Translations under genes and position numbers: made by a program
NCBI GenBank assembly: GCA_036245805.1
Contig: BTRK01000004.1
Coordinates: 45,200,690-45,264,689 of the forward strand
From: Pristionchus mayeri
Lineage: Eukaryota > Nematoda > Chromadorea > Rhabditida > Neodiplogasteridae
Direction of reading: 5' to 3'
DNA length: 64,000 bases
Part shown: in pieces, positions 35,701 through 47,700 of the stretch
How positions within the stretch are numbered: the stretch's first letter is position 1
Layout of the letters: each line of letters starts with the position of its first letter
Notes under the pieces: generated by a model
What the model was told of the DNA's origin: nothing
Database searches by the model: none
What the model saw: the letters and a program-made list of their open reading frames with translations, nothing else

Positions 35701-38700
35701 GGAGTGAGGACACTCCATTATCAGGAGGGGGGCATGTACTATAGGGGTACCCCCAGTCGTTATTTATACCCCATGCTGTGAATAATTATATAATAATTCA
35801 AGATTTCGAATAGAAATATATTTATGTCAGAGTTATATCTAATTTAATATTCCGAAGGAATTCTTTGTTTCCGCCTATGTAAATTATGTCCGTTAGCGTA
35901 CAGGAATACGATCGGACTCGTATAATAATTCTGACTTACGAAATTCGTTGTTTGTCGTTCGTTCCGTTTGTTTTGCCTCGAGATTATTGATTTTGTTTGC
36001 GTCAAATATTTATAAAATTGCTTCGTTCACTCCGTCTTACATTCTGAGTTTCAACTAGGGTCGGGAAGCGGTTTACTCGAGGTAGTTTTCGCTTTTCCGT
36101 CGGCGTCTCTTCTCGAACATCTCCTTTCGCTCTTGTCTTGATTTCTTGATTACTTGATTTCCTTTTTGTGGTCTTTTTGCACTGACTGTGGCAGCAGTGT
36201 GTTCTAGTAACTGTGGCAGTTACTCACTAGTTGTGGCAACTAGTGGCAGTCGTTGTGGCAACGACTGGGCATTTCTTACTGAGTGGCTCAGTAAGGTTAC
36301 TCACTAGTTGTGGCAACTAGTGGAGTCGTTGTGGCAACGACTGGGCATTCCTTACTGAGTGGCTCAGTAAGGGGTGTGTCATTTGCGCTCTGTGCAGGCG
36401 TTAGGTTCTCAACTCACGAGTAATAAGGGACACCTAGAAACCTGGCACTAGAGTACAAGAACATAATTCATTAATTAAATCATTTCCGATTCTTGGGGTG
36501 TTAAAGTTATCCTACACTCTTGAACTCTTTAATTTCCGCGCGTGCCTGATCACGGCAAAATGCGCGAGAGAGTATGTAAAAATAAGAGAGCGGGCCTGGC
36601 ACGCGCGCAAATTGAAATAATTTCGATGGTGTAGGGTAAGTGATGCTGGCGACTTGCCTCTTTGCCCTTCGTTGGCTGTATATGCATCTTCTTCCACAGC
36701 GAGGAATCGATAGAGATGTAGTGGTTGTGGAAGAGTCGGAGAGATGCCGAGGAGCAGATTGGCTTATTGCATTTTTCACATAGAAGAGAAAGCCTGAATA
36801 AATATTGAGAGTAGGGTTTCAGTTGTACTACTTAGATAAATATAGCTACTTCTTGGATAATTGGCAAATTCCTTAAAACTTCAACAATTGTAGGGTCAGT
36901 TTCCCTAATTTTTGGCATAATCTATTCCCAGACTTCCTGGGAAGGCTAGAGTTGTCGTGACAAGGTTATGTCAGTGTTGCGGAGAGATGGGAAAGGGTAG
37001 GGTTGGGCCGGAAACAGATGGTGGCCCAGGCCAAATGTCAAGACAGGTGCTATTACTTGGGTAATTGAGAATAAGTAATGTGGCGTTAAAATCACCGCAA
37101 AGATGGGACCTTTGCCATTAATCCCACTTGAAAATTATGCAAAAATTCGAGTTTTGCTGTGATTTACTGACTCTTTGTACTTATTCGCATTCCTCTTCTC
37201 CATCTCCCTCTCATTCGCCTCTTCCTGCTTCCTTTGAATCGTCCTTTCCTTCTCGATAACTTCGCCTAGCAGTCTGGCGTCGCTCATCTTCACGATTGCT
37301 CTGAAAAAAAGGGTTAAACATCCTATTAATAAAATACAGAAGTGCTGAACCTCTTCATAATCTCTTCTGCATTCTGATTTCGTTGCTCCTTTGAATAGAC
37401 CTTATCATCCAACGCTAGTAGTACGCTGCGACTGTTTATGGCGCGAGCACGACCTACAAGTTCACAGGCATTAGGCCGGACGATAACTATGACATCACAG
37501 TTCTCATCAGACCTAGTGCCACTTCACACTATCATCAGAGCGCATACGTTGCATCCGCGTAGCTAAAACATCATTGAAAAGGATGTATCTCAGTCAAAAA
37601 GCAAGAGCATCGTAGAGCATCGGATCGGAGTGGTTAAGATAGATCCGCCCAGTAAGCGGTGGACTCGGGCTCGAATACCGGTCCGAGCATATCCCTTGCA
37701 AGCTTGCACGGTGATACTATCGTCAATATTCTGGAGATCTCGCTCCTCCCCCCATACAAAGCGTACCTCTTTGCTGCACCAGCGAAATCACATTTCCTGT
37801 GGTGTTGTATTTGATGATCAAGTTGCAAGCTGCCACATCTAGTCCTTCCTCTGCTACTGATGTCGATACTATGACCTATAAAAAGTAGGGTTTCAATTTT
37901 CAGGCCATTTAGGCTCATTTTCAGATATGTTTTAAGTGCGCTACATAGCTCATGATCATATCAGCTATCAAAAACATCTGAAACAAATTCGAAAATGACC
38001 CAAAATTACCTGAAAATTTAGAACCTTGTTAGTAAAAAAGCTCAGCGTTACTCAGTATATGTTCTACGCACTAGGGTTAGTTATTCGCTATATAATTACG
38101 ATATAGCAATCACCTTCGCATATTGCGAAAATTGAAAGAGCGGGAGGAATTGTGATATCGCAATTCTTTAGCGAATAGCCAACTTCTCTACTCACGATCC
38201 CTTAAAGTTACCCAACACCAGTGAAATTGTTTGAATTTAAGCGCGAGCTTGATCACGGCAAAAGGAGTAAGAGAGTATTCAAAAACAAGAGTGCGGGAGT
38301 GATCAGGCAAGCGCACGAATTCAAATAATTGCCCACTTTACCTTGCATGCTCCATTCGAGAAGGCCTCGATAACAGCTCGTTGCTCAAAATTACTCTGTC
38401 CATTATTGCCTGCAGCCGCATTCGTTGAGGTCAGCACCTCGGCCTTGAATCATTAATTTTAAAAATTATTGTTAAGAATTTAAGGATCATTATTGAACGT
38501 TGTTGGTATCATATAAGTACATATAACAATTCGGCGCTTTTGAACAATCCCGGACAATGTAATAAATGTGAATTTAAATTTGAATTCCCTAGTAGAAACG
38601 TATTCTAGCCAACTCAATATTGAACTCACCCTGCCCATCTCAGAAATGTTCGCCTGATTGAGATACTTGGCGAGCAGATGAGCTGTTTCTCTTCTCAAGC

Positions 38701-41700
38701 AGAAAATGAGAACGCGCGAGTTTGAATTAACACGGAATTGATCATTGAGCTCCTGAAATTTTTTTTAACTACACTAATAATAATGTGCAATCTATACTTT
38801 ACGAAGTTGTCGTAGAATCTCCTTATCGTTTTCACTCGACACTCTCGAGTAGAACTCCGATTGTTCTCGAACGAAATGCTCTTTGAATATGCATTGCTGA
38901 TGATTGGCATCCAGAGAGAGTACATCAGACATTAGCTGTGAGAGAAAATCCAGTATTTAAAAATCATTTATTGCATGCCCTTTGTTCACTTGTATTATCC
39001 ATGTAGTGCAATGGCGAAACTTTTATTGAAAATGAAAACGAATATGTATCGTAAAGATTGAAACATTATTTTTAAAATTTGAAATCGTATATCACAAGTC
39101 TTCTGAGAGATCGCAGGTGCCGTTTGACAAAAAATTCAAACAGCTTGAATCCAAAAAACATTGAACGGGGGGATACCCCAAAGGTCAAGGAACTTTGATT
39201 TCAAGTTACAAGGCCGTAAATTATAAACAACCTAAAAGCCGGCTCTCGAAATTTCGAAATTTCAAAAAATCATATGATCCTTCAAAGTTGACGAAAAAGG
39301 TCGTTCAAAAAAGCATTCTGTTTGCCTTCGCGAGAGGAATAATTATTGTGTTGGACCGAAAATGATTGGAAAAAAGGATCATGTGGAAACATCCAAGAAT
39401 TCGTTTTTTAGATTCAAAAAGGTTCTAAAAAGTGGATGTCCTGTAAAAAATTAACCCGGACTGGAATGAGATCTTTGCAGATTCAAATTCCTCGTACGTT
39501 TTTACACAAAATAAGCTACTTGTTTGAGCTCTCAGACCGTTCCATTTTTTTGCTCTATGGGTTCAAACACCGAAAACCTGCTGTTTTTCGAAAAATCCTA
39601 AATTTCAACTATTTGAAATTTTCATATGCAGGCTTTATCAGCGCTCCGATGGACACCAATTTGCTTAGTTCCTAGTAATGTCTTACATTTAGAGGTTTGA
39701 AGTCATTTCTAGAGAAAATATTTTATTCTGAAAAATCTGGATTTCCCTTGAAAACCAACGAAAAATTCTATGATTTTTTTCGTCATAAAATGAGCTTAAT
39801 TCACTCATACCTAGATACTCAGACCCATTTATATTACATAAGACCAATATAACCACTTTTTACACACCAGCAAGATAATATGTGATCATTGAAATTTAGG
39901 AATTTCCGAAAAACAGCAGGTTTTCGGTGTTTGAACCTATAGAGCAAAAAATGGAACGGTCTGAGAGCTCAAACAAGTAGCTTATTTTGTGTAAAAACGT
40001 ACGAGGAATTCGAATCTGCAAAGATCTCATGGCAGTCCGGGTTAATTTATTACAGGACATCCACTTTTTAGCACGTTTTTGAATCTAAAAAACGAATTCT
40101 TGGATGTTTCGACATGATACTTTTTTCCAATCATTTTCGGTCCAACACAACAATTATTCCTCTCGCGAAGACAAACAAAATGCTTTTTTGAACAACCTTT
40201 TTCGTCAACATTGAAGGATCCGGCTTTTAGGTTGTTTATAATTTACGGCCTTGTAACTTGAAATTAAAGTTCCTTGACCTTTGGGGTATCCTCCCCTTCA
40301 ATGTTTTTTGGATTCAAGCTGTTTGAATTTTTTGTCAAACGGGGGTCTGGATTTCATGCATTTTCTCAGAAGACCTCTGATATAAATAATGCGAGCCAAC
40401 CTGCTCGTAGGCGTATGATGCAGGAAGAAGATTATTGAGAAGAATGGCATTGTAGTACATCTGAATAGCTCTATTGGGCGTTATGTCAGATAGAACTATG
40501 ACGGCATGCATTTTTTTATAGATCACAGGCGGCATGACGTCACAGTTCTCATCCGGCGTAGCTCACTCGATTGTGCACCAATAGCAATGCAATCTACAGA
40601 TTGCGGACGGGGCAATTAGCATCAATGAACGATACAGTGCGATAAAAACAGGTAACGTCTAATAGTACTCGTATTTTGGAAGGATGTATCTTGAAATTCT
40701 CCATATTGCTAATGTGAAATTGTAATTTTTTAGCATTCATTTTTAAAAGCAATACAAAAATTTACCTGAATGAATTGAATGCCCCTTTTCAGTCTCCATT
40801 TCCTTTCTCCATCAGTCAGCTTTCTCAATTCTGTATCGGCAAGCACAACTGCTTGAGTATAGTCCTCGAATCTCTCCAGAGGAGGAAAACGAACAAGCTG
40901 ATATTGGAAAAAAATATAAATGTGAAAATAAGGATAGTATAAAAAGGGAGAGTATTCTTTGTATCGTTTATGCTAACTATCTATTGTAACCGGGTTTTAT
41001 ACATATAAAGCAAAAAAGGTATAAAAACGGAGAGGGATGATGTTTTTACGTAGGCATCTATTCGATATTGTTTACTACGAAAATATGAACCTTGTTCAAG
41101 TCGATTTGAGGTGGCTTCTCGAATATTAAATCGTCAAAGCCATTATATAGATGGTGTTCTGCGAAGCTGAAAAGGATTCATTCTACACAGATCAGAGGCC
41201 GAAATTGTAGACCATAACAATTCTAAAAAAATGGGCATGTTTGTAAATGTTTGATATGAAATCATTCAGAATGGATACGCTTTTACAATTTCAACCCAAT
41301 AAAATGCAGAAACATGGATACATTTTGTACTATTGCACTGGCTCGAACGGCAAAAGCCGGGCACGATTTGCTATTTTAGACGACCTACTTTACAAGCTGA
41401 AAAACCCCATGGTCGGATCTACCATAGGATCAATCCAGTGGTAGATCATAAGGTTGGGGGTTCGAATCCCAACCTGTACAGCTAATTTTTCCAAGCTTCG
41501 AGGGAAGTAACTAACAGTAGGCACAAATTGTACAAAGTTGGGCAAAAAATGCAGAGACCGGGACTCGAACCCACCATACCATGGGATGAAATTTAGACCA
41601 CTAGGCCACGGATTCTAACGTTGGGATGACTATGTTGGGACCTTTTCATCTGTGGCATTATATATATCTAAATATATTTCACAACATGGTCACAAAATCT

Positions 41701-44700
41701 AGCGACTTGAGTTCACCTATTGGAATTTTTTTTGTTGATTTTCTGTTTGAGCTGCACTAAATAAACAAACGTTTGAGCTACACTAAATAAACAAACGTTC
41801 ATCAGCTAGATAACGCCCCAGAAAACTACATGAAAAATTTAACAGATATTTTCCAATAAGAGAACTCTACTAGCGACCATATTCTACTTGTCATCCTGCC
41901 GATGCTTGGTATCACAAACTGATACGATAACAACGAAAAATAGTTGAGATTAGGGATTCATTGGTCTATAAAATAAAAAAAATACCGGATTGAATCGGTT
42001 AGATGGGAGTGGAAGCGACGCTCCATTGAAACTTCGACTCTTCGAAGGACTGAGAGATTGCGTTTTATACAGAGACGTAAATAAAGAAATATTAATGTGA
42101 TCCTACTTTCCAAAGACTATTCTTGCACTACTTTGGGGACAGATTCGAATCATCGGTGTGCAAGCGGATGAGCACTATGACGACATACCGCCTTTGACAC
42201 ATCATATGTGAAAGGCGGCATAACATCATAGTTCTCATCCGAACGAGTGCCAGGGTGCACGCTTGAGCACTAAATCTTATATCTTATTTCGAACCATCGT
42301 GTGGAGTTTGAACGTATCTGGCGAGCTCCGCTCCATTTCGCACTACGGTAGAAATTGATGTCGCACTCATGCGTAGACACATTCGAGCAATATGAACTGC
42401 AAATAGCAAATGATTACACAGTCACGGATACTCACAATGTCACTAGAAATGGTCATGCAGGAATTGGCCTCAATTTCATATTTAGTGATGATCCGGCACT
42501 AGGCCTGTGATAGATCAAAGGCGACATGACGAGATAGTTCTCATCCGATGAAAACAATGATCGGTTCGCTGCTTGTACGAAAGCTCTTGTCTGTAGAAAG
42601 GTGGGACAGGCGACAGCGTGAATGGACGTGCTTTTTTCATTGCAATGACTAGATGATCTCACTGCATGCTTGGTCTTCCACAATGATGGTTCCATCGCCT
42701 ACTCCAAGGGAAGCCGTGAGTCCGACAATCTACAAGAGTTTATTAACATAAGCTGCAGAAACTGGAATCGTATTAGGGTTTCAATTTGCAGGTTATTTAG
42801 GCTCATTTTCGGGTATTTTCCAGGTGCGCTACATAGCTTATGTGCTGATCAGCTATTTCGAGCACCTGAAACACATTCGAAAATGAAGCACAATTACCTG
42901 AAAATTGAAACCCTAGCAGAAACTTCAATCGTATACCTGTGGTCTAGCGTGTTTCGCCCTTTCTACGTACTGCATGATGATATTGTAGGGATTGTTCTTG
43001 TCGGTATGATGACATTCATCGAGTAGAAGTAGGGTGAAGTCTGCGACGTAAAGACGAGCCTTCTCCGAGGTATCTTGAAGCAAATTCCTGCAGATTTAAA
43101 ATCACTATTTTTTTCTGCAAATACGATTGAAATAGGTACAAACTAGGGTTTAAATTTTCAGATAATTTTGGAAAATTTTCGTTTGTGTTTCATGTGCTCT
43201 AGATAGCTGATAAGCTGAGCTACAGTATCGACCATAAGTCAGCGTCCAAAAATTCCGAGCTCTTTAATTTATGAACCGCATGCACACTCCGGCTGAAATT
43301 TTAAATTTAGATATCAAATTCATCGGGGAATAAGGTGAGCTTATTGAGACCTCTTCAAAATTTCTAGCTCTTGCATAGTGATGACGCAATCACAATACAC
43401 TTATTTGAAATGGATTATTTCCTCGGATACATTTTTCGTGCTTACCGAACTTTCTGAGGGTTGAGATGTGTCATAGGACTACTCAGAAAACAATTTTCAA
43501 GTTGCAGCGACTTCGCGCCTTTTTGCTGCAGACGCTGAAAGTTGGAGGCTGCGAATTTATAACTCAGCTTCTAGACAAGCTAGAGACTCGTGCAAAGAAG
43601 GAAAATGATCCTTACCATGACCCTAGATGTTCCTGAAAGTATGGTATTGATCGCACATCCTTTGCCTTCATGGCACGAAAAAGTCGCTTTTTTGGACGGC
43701 CCAAATTTGGCCACTTACCGTCTCGAGGACAAATTAGCATAAAATGTGGCTCCTGCACAGTAAGGCTCAAAAACCATCAAAGAAACTATTCCCAACTTTT
43801 GGTGTAGTTCGTTTCACTTTCCGGACCGTGGCGATCGATTTACGGACGCGCGCTCATCGAGCGCGCTCGTCATTTCCCTACACGACGAGAGAGAGGAGAG
43901 GAAGCGGTATGAAGAGAGACGCACGCGTTATGTGAGCACCGCGCGCTAGTTTAGCGAACGCCACGGTCCGGAAAGTAAAACTAACCACACCAAAAGTTGG
44001 GAATAGTTTCTTTGGTGGTTTTTCAGCCTTACTGTGCAGGAACCACATTTTATGCTAACTCGTCCTTGAGACGGTAAGTGGCCAAATTTGGGCCATCCAA
44101 AAAAGCGACTTTTTCGTGCCATGAAGGCAAAGGATGTGCGATCAATACCATATTTTCAGTATCGTCTAGGGTCATGGTAAGGATCATTTTCCTGCTTTGC
44201 ACGAGTCTCTAGATTGTCTAGAAGCTGAGTTATAAATTTGCAGCCTCCAATTTTCAGCGTCTGCAGCAAAAAGGCGCGAAGTCGCAGCAACTTGAAAATT
44301 GTTTTCTGAGTAGTCCTATGATGCATCTCAACCCTCAGAAAGTTCGGTAAGTACGAAAAAGTTATCCGAGGAAATAATCCATTTCAAATAAGTGTATTGT
44401 GATTGCGTCATCACTATGCAATAGCTAGAAATTTTGAAGAGGTCTCAATAAGCTCACCTTATTCCCCGATGAATTTGATATCTAAATTTAAAATTTCAGC
44501 CGGAGTGTGCATGTGGTTCATAAATTACAGAGCTCAGAAGTTTTGGACGCTGACTTATGGTCGATAATGTATGTGAAATATGTAGCGCACTTGAAACATA
44601 ACCGAAAATGAGCCAAAATAACCTAAAATTGAAACCCTAGTGAAAAAGAAAGCGAAAAAAATTTTAAAATTTTAAAAAATTACACAAGAATTTGAGGTGT

Positions 44701-47700
44701 CAAGACGACGATGTCTCCGGAGAGGAATGTCAACAACTGTGCTTCACCTAAAAATTTGAATTATTCGTACTTACTGTGAGAACAGAAGGCGTAGTCCGTG
44801 GTGTGGTGTGCGATATTCTCTACATTCAATTTTAGAACACAAACGGAGCGATTTATCCCGGCTTTAGTCCACTTTACCCTGAATAAATCGTTCCGCTTGG
44901 GTTCTAAAATTGATTACAGTGAATCTCGCACACCACACCACGGACTACGCCTTCTGTTCTCACGGTACTTTCCTCATTGTAATATTTCTGATACCTGCAG
45001 CAGTAGAGTCCCCGCTCAACTTGGCGATGTAGAATTCTTGTTTGACATATTGCTTCAGTAAATTTGCCTGTTGTTCGACGAGAAATACCTTTGGGACGAT
45101 CATGACTACCTGCAAATTACCTCATAACTATACAATTACGCAAATGGAGTGCAAAATGCATTCCAACACAAATAAAAGCTCTATTCCCCCCTCCTTCCTT
45201 CCTTTCCTTACTACCTTCATTCCTTATTTCCTTACAGTACCCTACAGTACCCTGGCCGGCTTTCCCTGTCTGGAATGATTCTTGAGATGAGTGAGAGCAA
45301 TATGAGCTGCGACAACCGTTTTGCCCGATCCTGCAAATTTAAGGATTGCATAAATTGTCCAACAACAAAGTAAGCGCATTAACTATACTATAACATAATC
45401 TACTTGAATTTAATATAGCATTAAATATAATATACTAAATATACGAATATTCCTCTAAAGATCATTAAATTCGGCACCAGGCCGGATGAGAACTATTGCG
45501 TGATGCCGCCTTTGACATATCAAAGGCGGAATGACGTCATAGGTCTCGTCCGACCAAGTCCCTTAAATTCTGACCTGTTGGTGCGCACACGATCGTGCTT
45601 TCTCCTCGATCCGCTCTCTCCACTAATTCCGTTTGGTACCCTCTCAACGAGGGCATCACACTTGTGTTCTTAACGGTCACTGCAAAAAGCTTGCATAGGC
45701 AAATATGCAAAGGTTGAGTGCCAAAATATTTCTAGCATCAATATCATAACAACAGAATGAATCGCCACGGAGCGACGCACGTTCCCTCAACATCTACAAG
45801 GAGGCTTACCGTATTCCTGATCATTTATGGATAGAATAAATGTTTGTACTGTAAGAATTGAAATGCGTAGCAAATTTGTGTACGGAACGATAAAAGGATA
45901 CGGTAGCTGTTTGTCGCGCTGTGCCTTTCTTCGCGCGACAAGGTTCGCGCGACAATAGCTACAGTACCCTTAAAATGTTCCGTTCCGTTCCGCTAATTCT
46001 CATTTTCAACACGCCAACTTTCTACGTATTCTAATCTCACAGAATCAATATTTGCAGACATACCCTCCTCTCGGAAAGGCACGAATTCGGCCGGTGGCCG
46101 GCAGCTTGCGCCAGTGACCAGTACTCGCTGCACAGCAGAGAAAGAATACGTGGACGATAGGGAAGATTTGCGAGCAGATGCAAAGATTAGATGAGATTAC
46201 TGTCGTGGAAAAAGTCAAGGAGAAGAGGAAATATTTGAATTCCTGCTATTTTGTATATCGGCGCCCAGTAGAAACTTGAAACTTCGTTTTTTGGGGTTAA
46301 AATGATTGTACACCTCATATTCGTTATTTCCCGTAGCAATCATTCTATAACTCTGTGCTGTCACACATGAAAATTAATTATTATATTCTAAATTTCAAGC
46401 AGATAGCTCTGCTGGGAGCCAAGCGGAAATTCAAATATTTCCTCTGCTCCTTGACTTTTTCCACGGCATACGATAATAGAATGCAAAAAATTGCAAAACT
46501 CGGATCTTTGTCGAAGAGTCGGCAAAGATTCGATCTTATCTCTCTCTCTTGCACGAAACCATCGCGTATAAGATAATGCGGTTAGAGTAACGGCATTCTA
46601 TGGCAAATTTCCAGAAAACAATCGCCTCGAGACCAATCGCGAGAATGCATGCAAATTCGCGAGAGATTGCTCTCTTTCTCTGTGCTCTCACATCTCTCAC
46701 CCACCCTCATGCAAATCGCCGTGATAGTAACCCATAACGAACCCAGCTCTGCCTTCCAATTCGGCAGCAAATATTCGAGTGTCCATGAGCTGTTGTGAGC
46801 ATCTTGAGCGCACGCTTCGATTAGCCTCCAGAACCTGAAAAAAGATCATAATGAGATAGGGGGGCGAAGGGGAGGGAGTGGGGAGTGTACAAACTCTATT
46901 CGATGCGGTGCCCACACGACCGGAACCGTTAAGCCATCACTAGTTTGGGAACTACGTCGGATGGGAACTGTGACGTCATGCCGCCTTTGATACATCAAAG
47001 GCGGCATGACGTCATAGTTGTCATCCGACCTAGTGCCCTAGTTTGGGACGCAGGAAGCGATAGTATCATGCATAACAAATATTGAATACATAAAATCAAA
47101 ATTACCATTCTTCTCCATCTTCCTCCAAACGTGGAAGCGCTCGCAAAAATCTTCGAGCCGCTTTCGCGTTGCATTTCGGCCCGCTGGTCACAGTATGGCA
47201 AAGAGGAGGTTTGCTGCGAAAGGTGATTTCCGGTTTTTCGACGCAGGATGCGCGCCACTTTTGCGAAGCGGCGACGCCACGAACTCCTCGTTTCACATAC
47301 TCTCTCGTCGTGGATTCTCAGAGAAAAAATAGTCTGCAAACGAGGAGTGCGTGGCTGCGCCGCTTCGCAAAAGTGGCGCGCATCCTGCGTCGAAAAACCG
47401 GAGATAGTCAAGCAAATTTCGCAAAAGTGAAGATTCTCACTTTGTGAAAGTGAAGGCACACATGTGCTCGAGAATAGGGCCGACATCCAGAACGGCGGCA
47501 ACTCTGTCCAGCACGAGCGAGTTTCCAGAAGGAGCGAAAAATCGGTCAGAAAATACTTCGAAGGAAGACGAGATTTGCTCTCCACGGAAATGAATCTGCG
47601 ACCATAGATCCACTGAATGGAAAATGTTCGACAATACAATATAAGTTATAATACAATGCATTACAGTACTTAGTAGGATTGGCCAAACGAGAACGCGTAG

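Larger units (their letters stand above)
24739..36457 (+). mobile_element. Ty3/Gypsy-type LTR retrotransposon, nested and inactivated
   Basis: The element runs from TGTACTATAG to ...GAGTACA, with LTRs at both ends and AGAA at 24735-24738 and 36458-36461 as a 4-bp target duplication. The internal order is gag, zinc knuckles, protease, reverse transcriptase, RNase H, integrase, which is the Ty3/Gypsy order, followed by an extra C-terminal domain. It is 11.72 kb including the 2.9-kb LINE at 30223-33143, so about 8.8 kb without it. It lies antisense in an intron of the helicase gene. The LTRs are almost identical, so insertion is recent. Three lesions block autonomous movement: an amber codon in gag, a changed reverse transcriptase catalytic residue, and the LINE insertion. 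Confidence 0.97.

Noticed and set aside
37622..41620. Functional tRNA genes
   Set aside because: B boxes are good, but acceptor stems do not pair and one candidate lacks an anticodon arm, so they are kept only as tRNA-like repeats.
47102..47639. 214-codon minus-strand frame across helicase exons 3 and 4
   Set aside because: It reads through a palindromic intron in a frame that breaks the helicase phases; the spliced model fits better.
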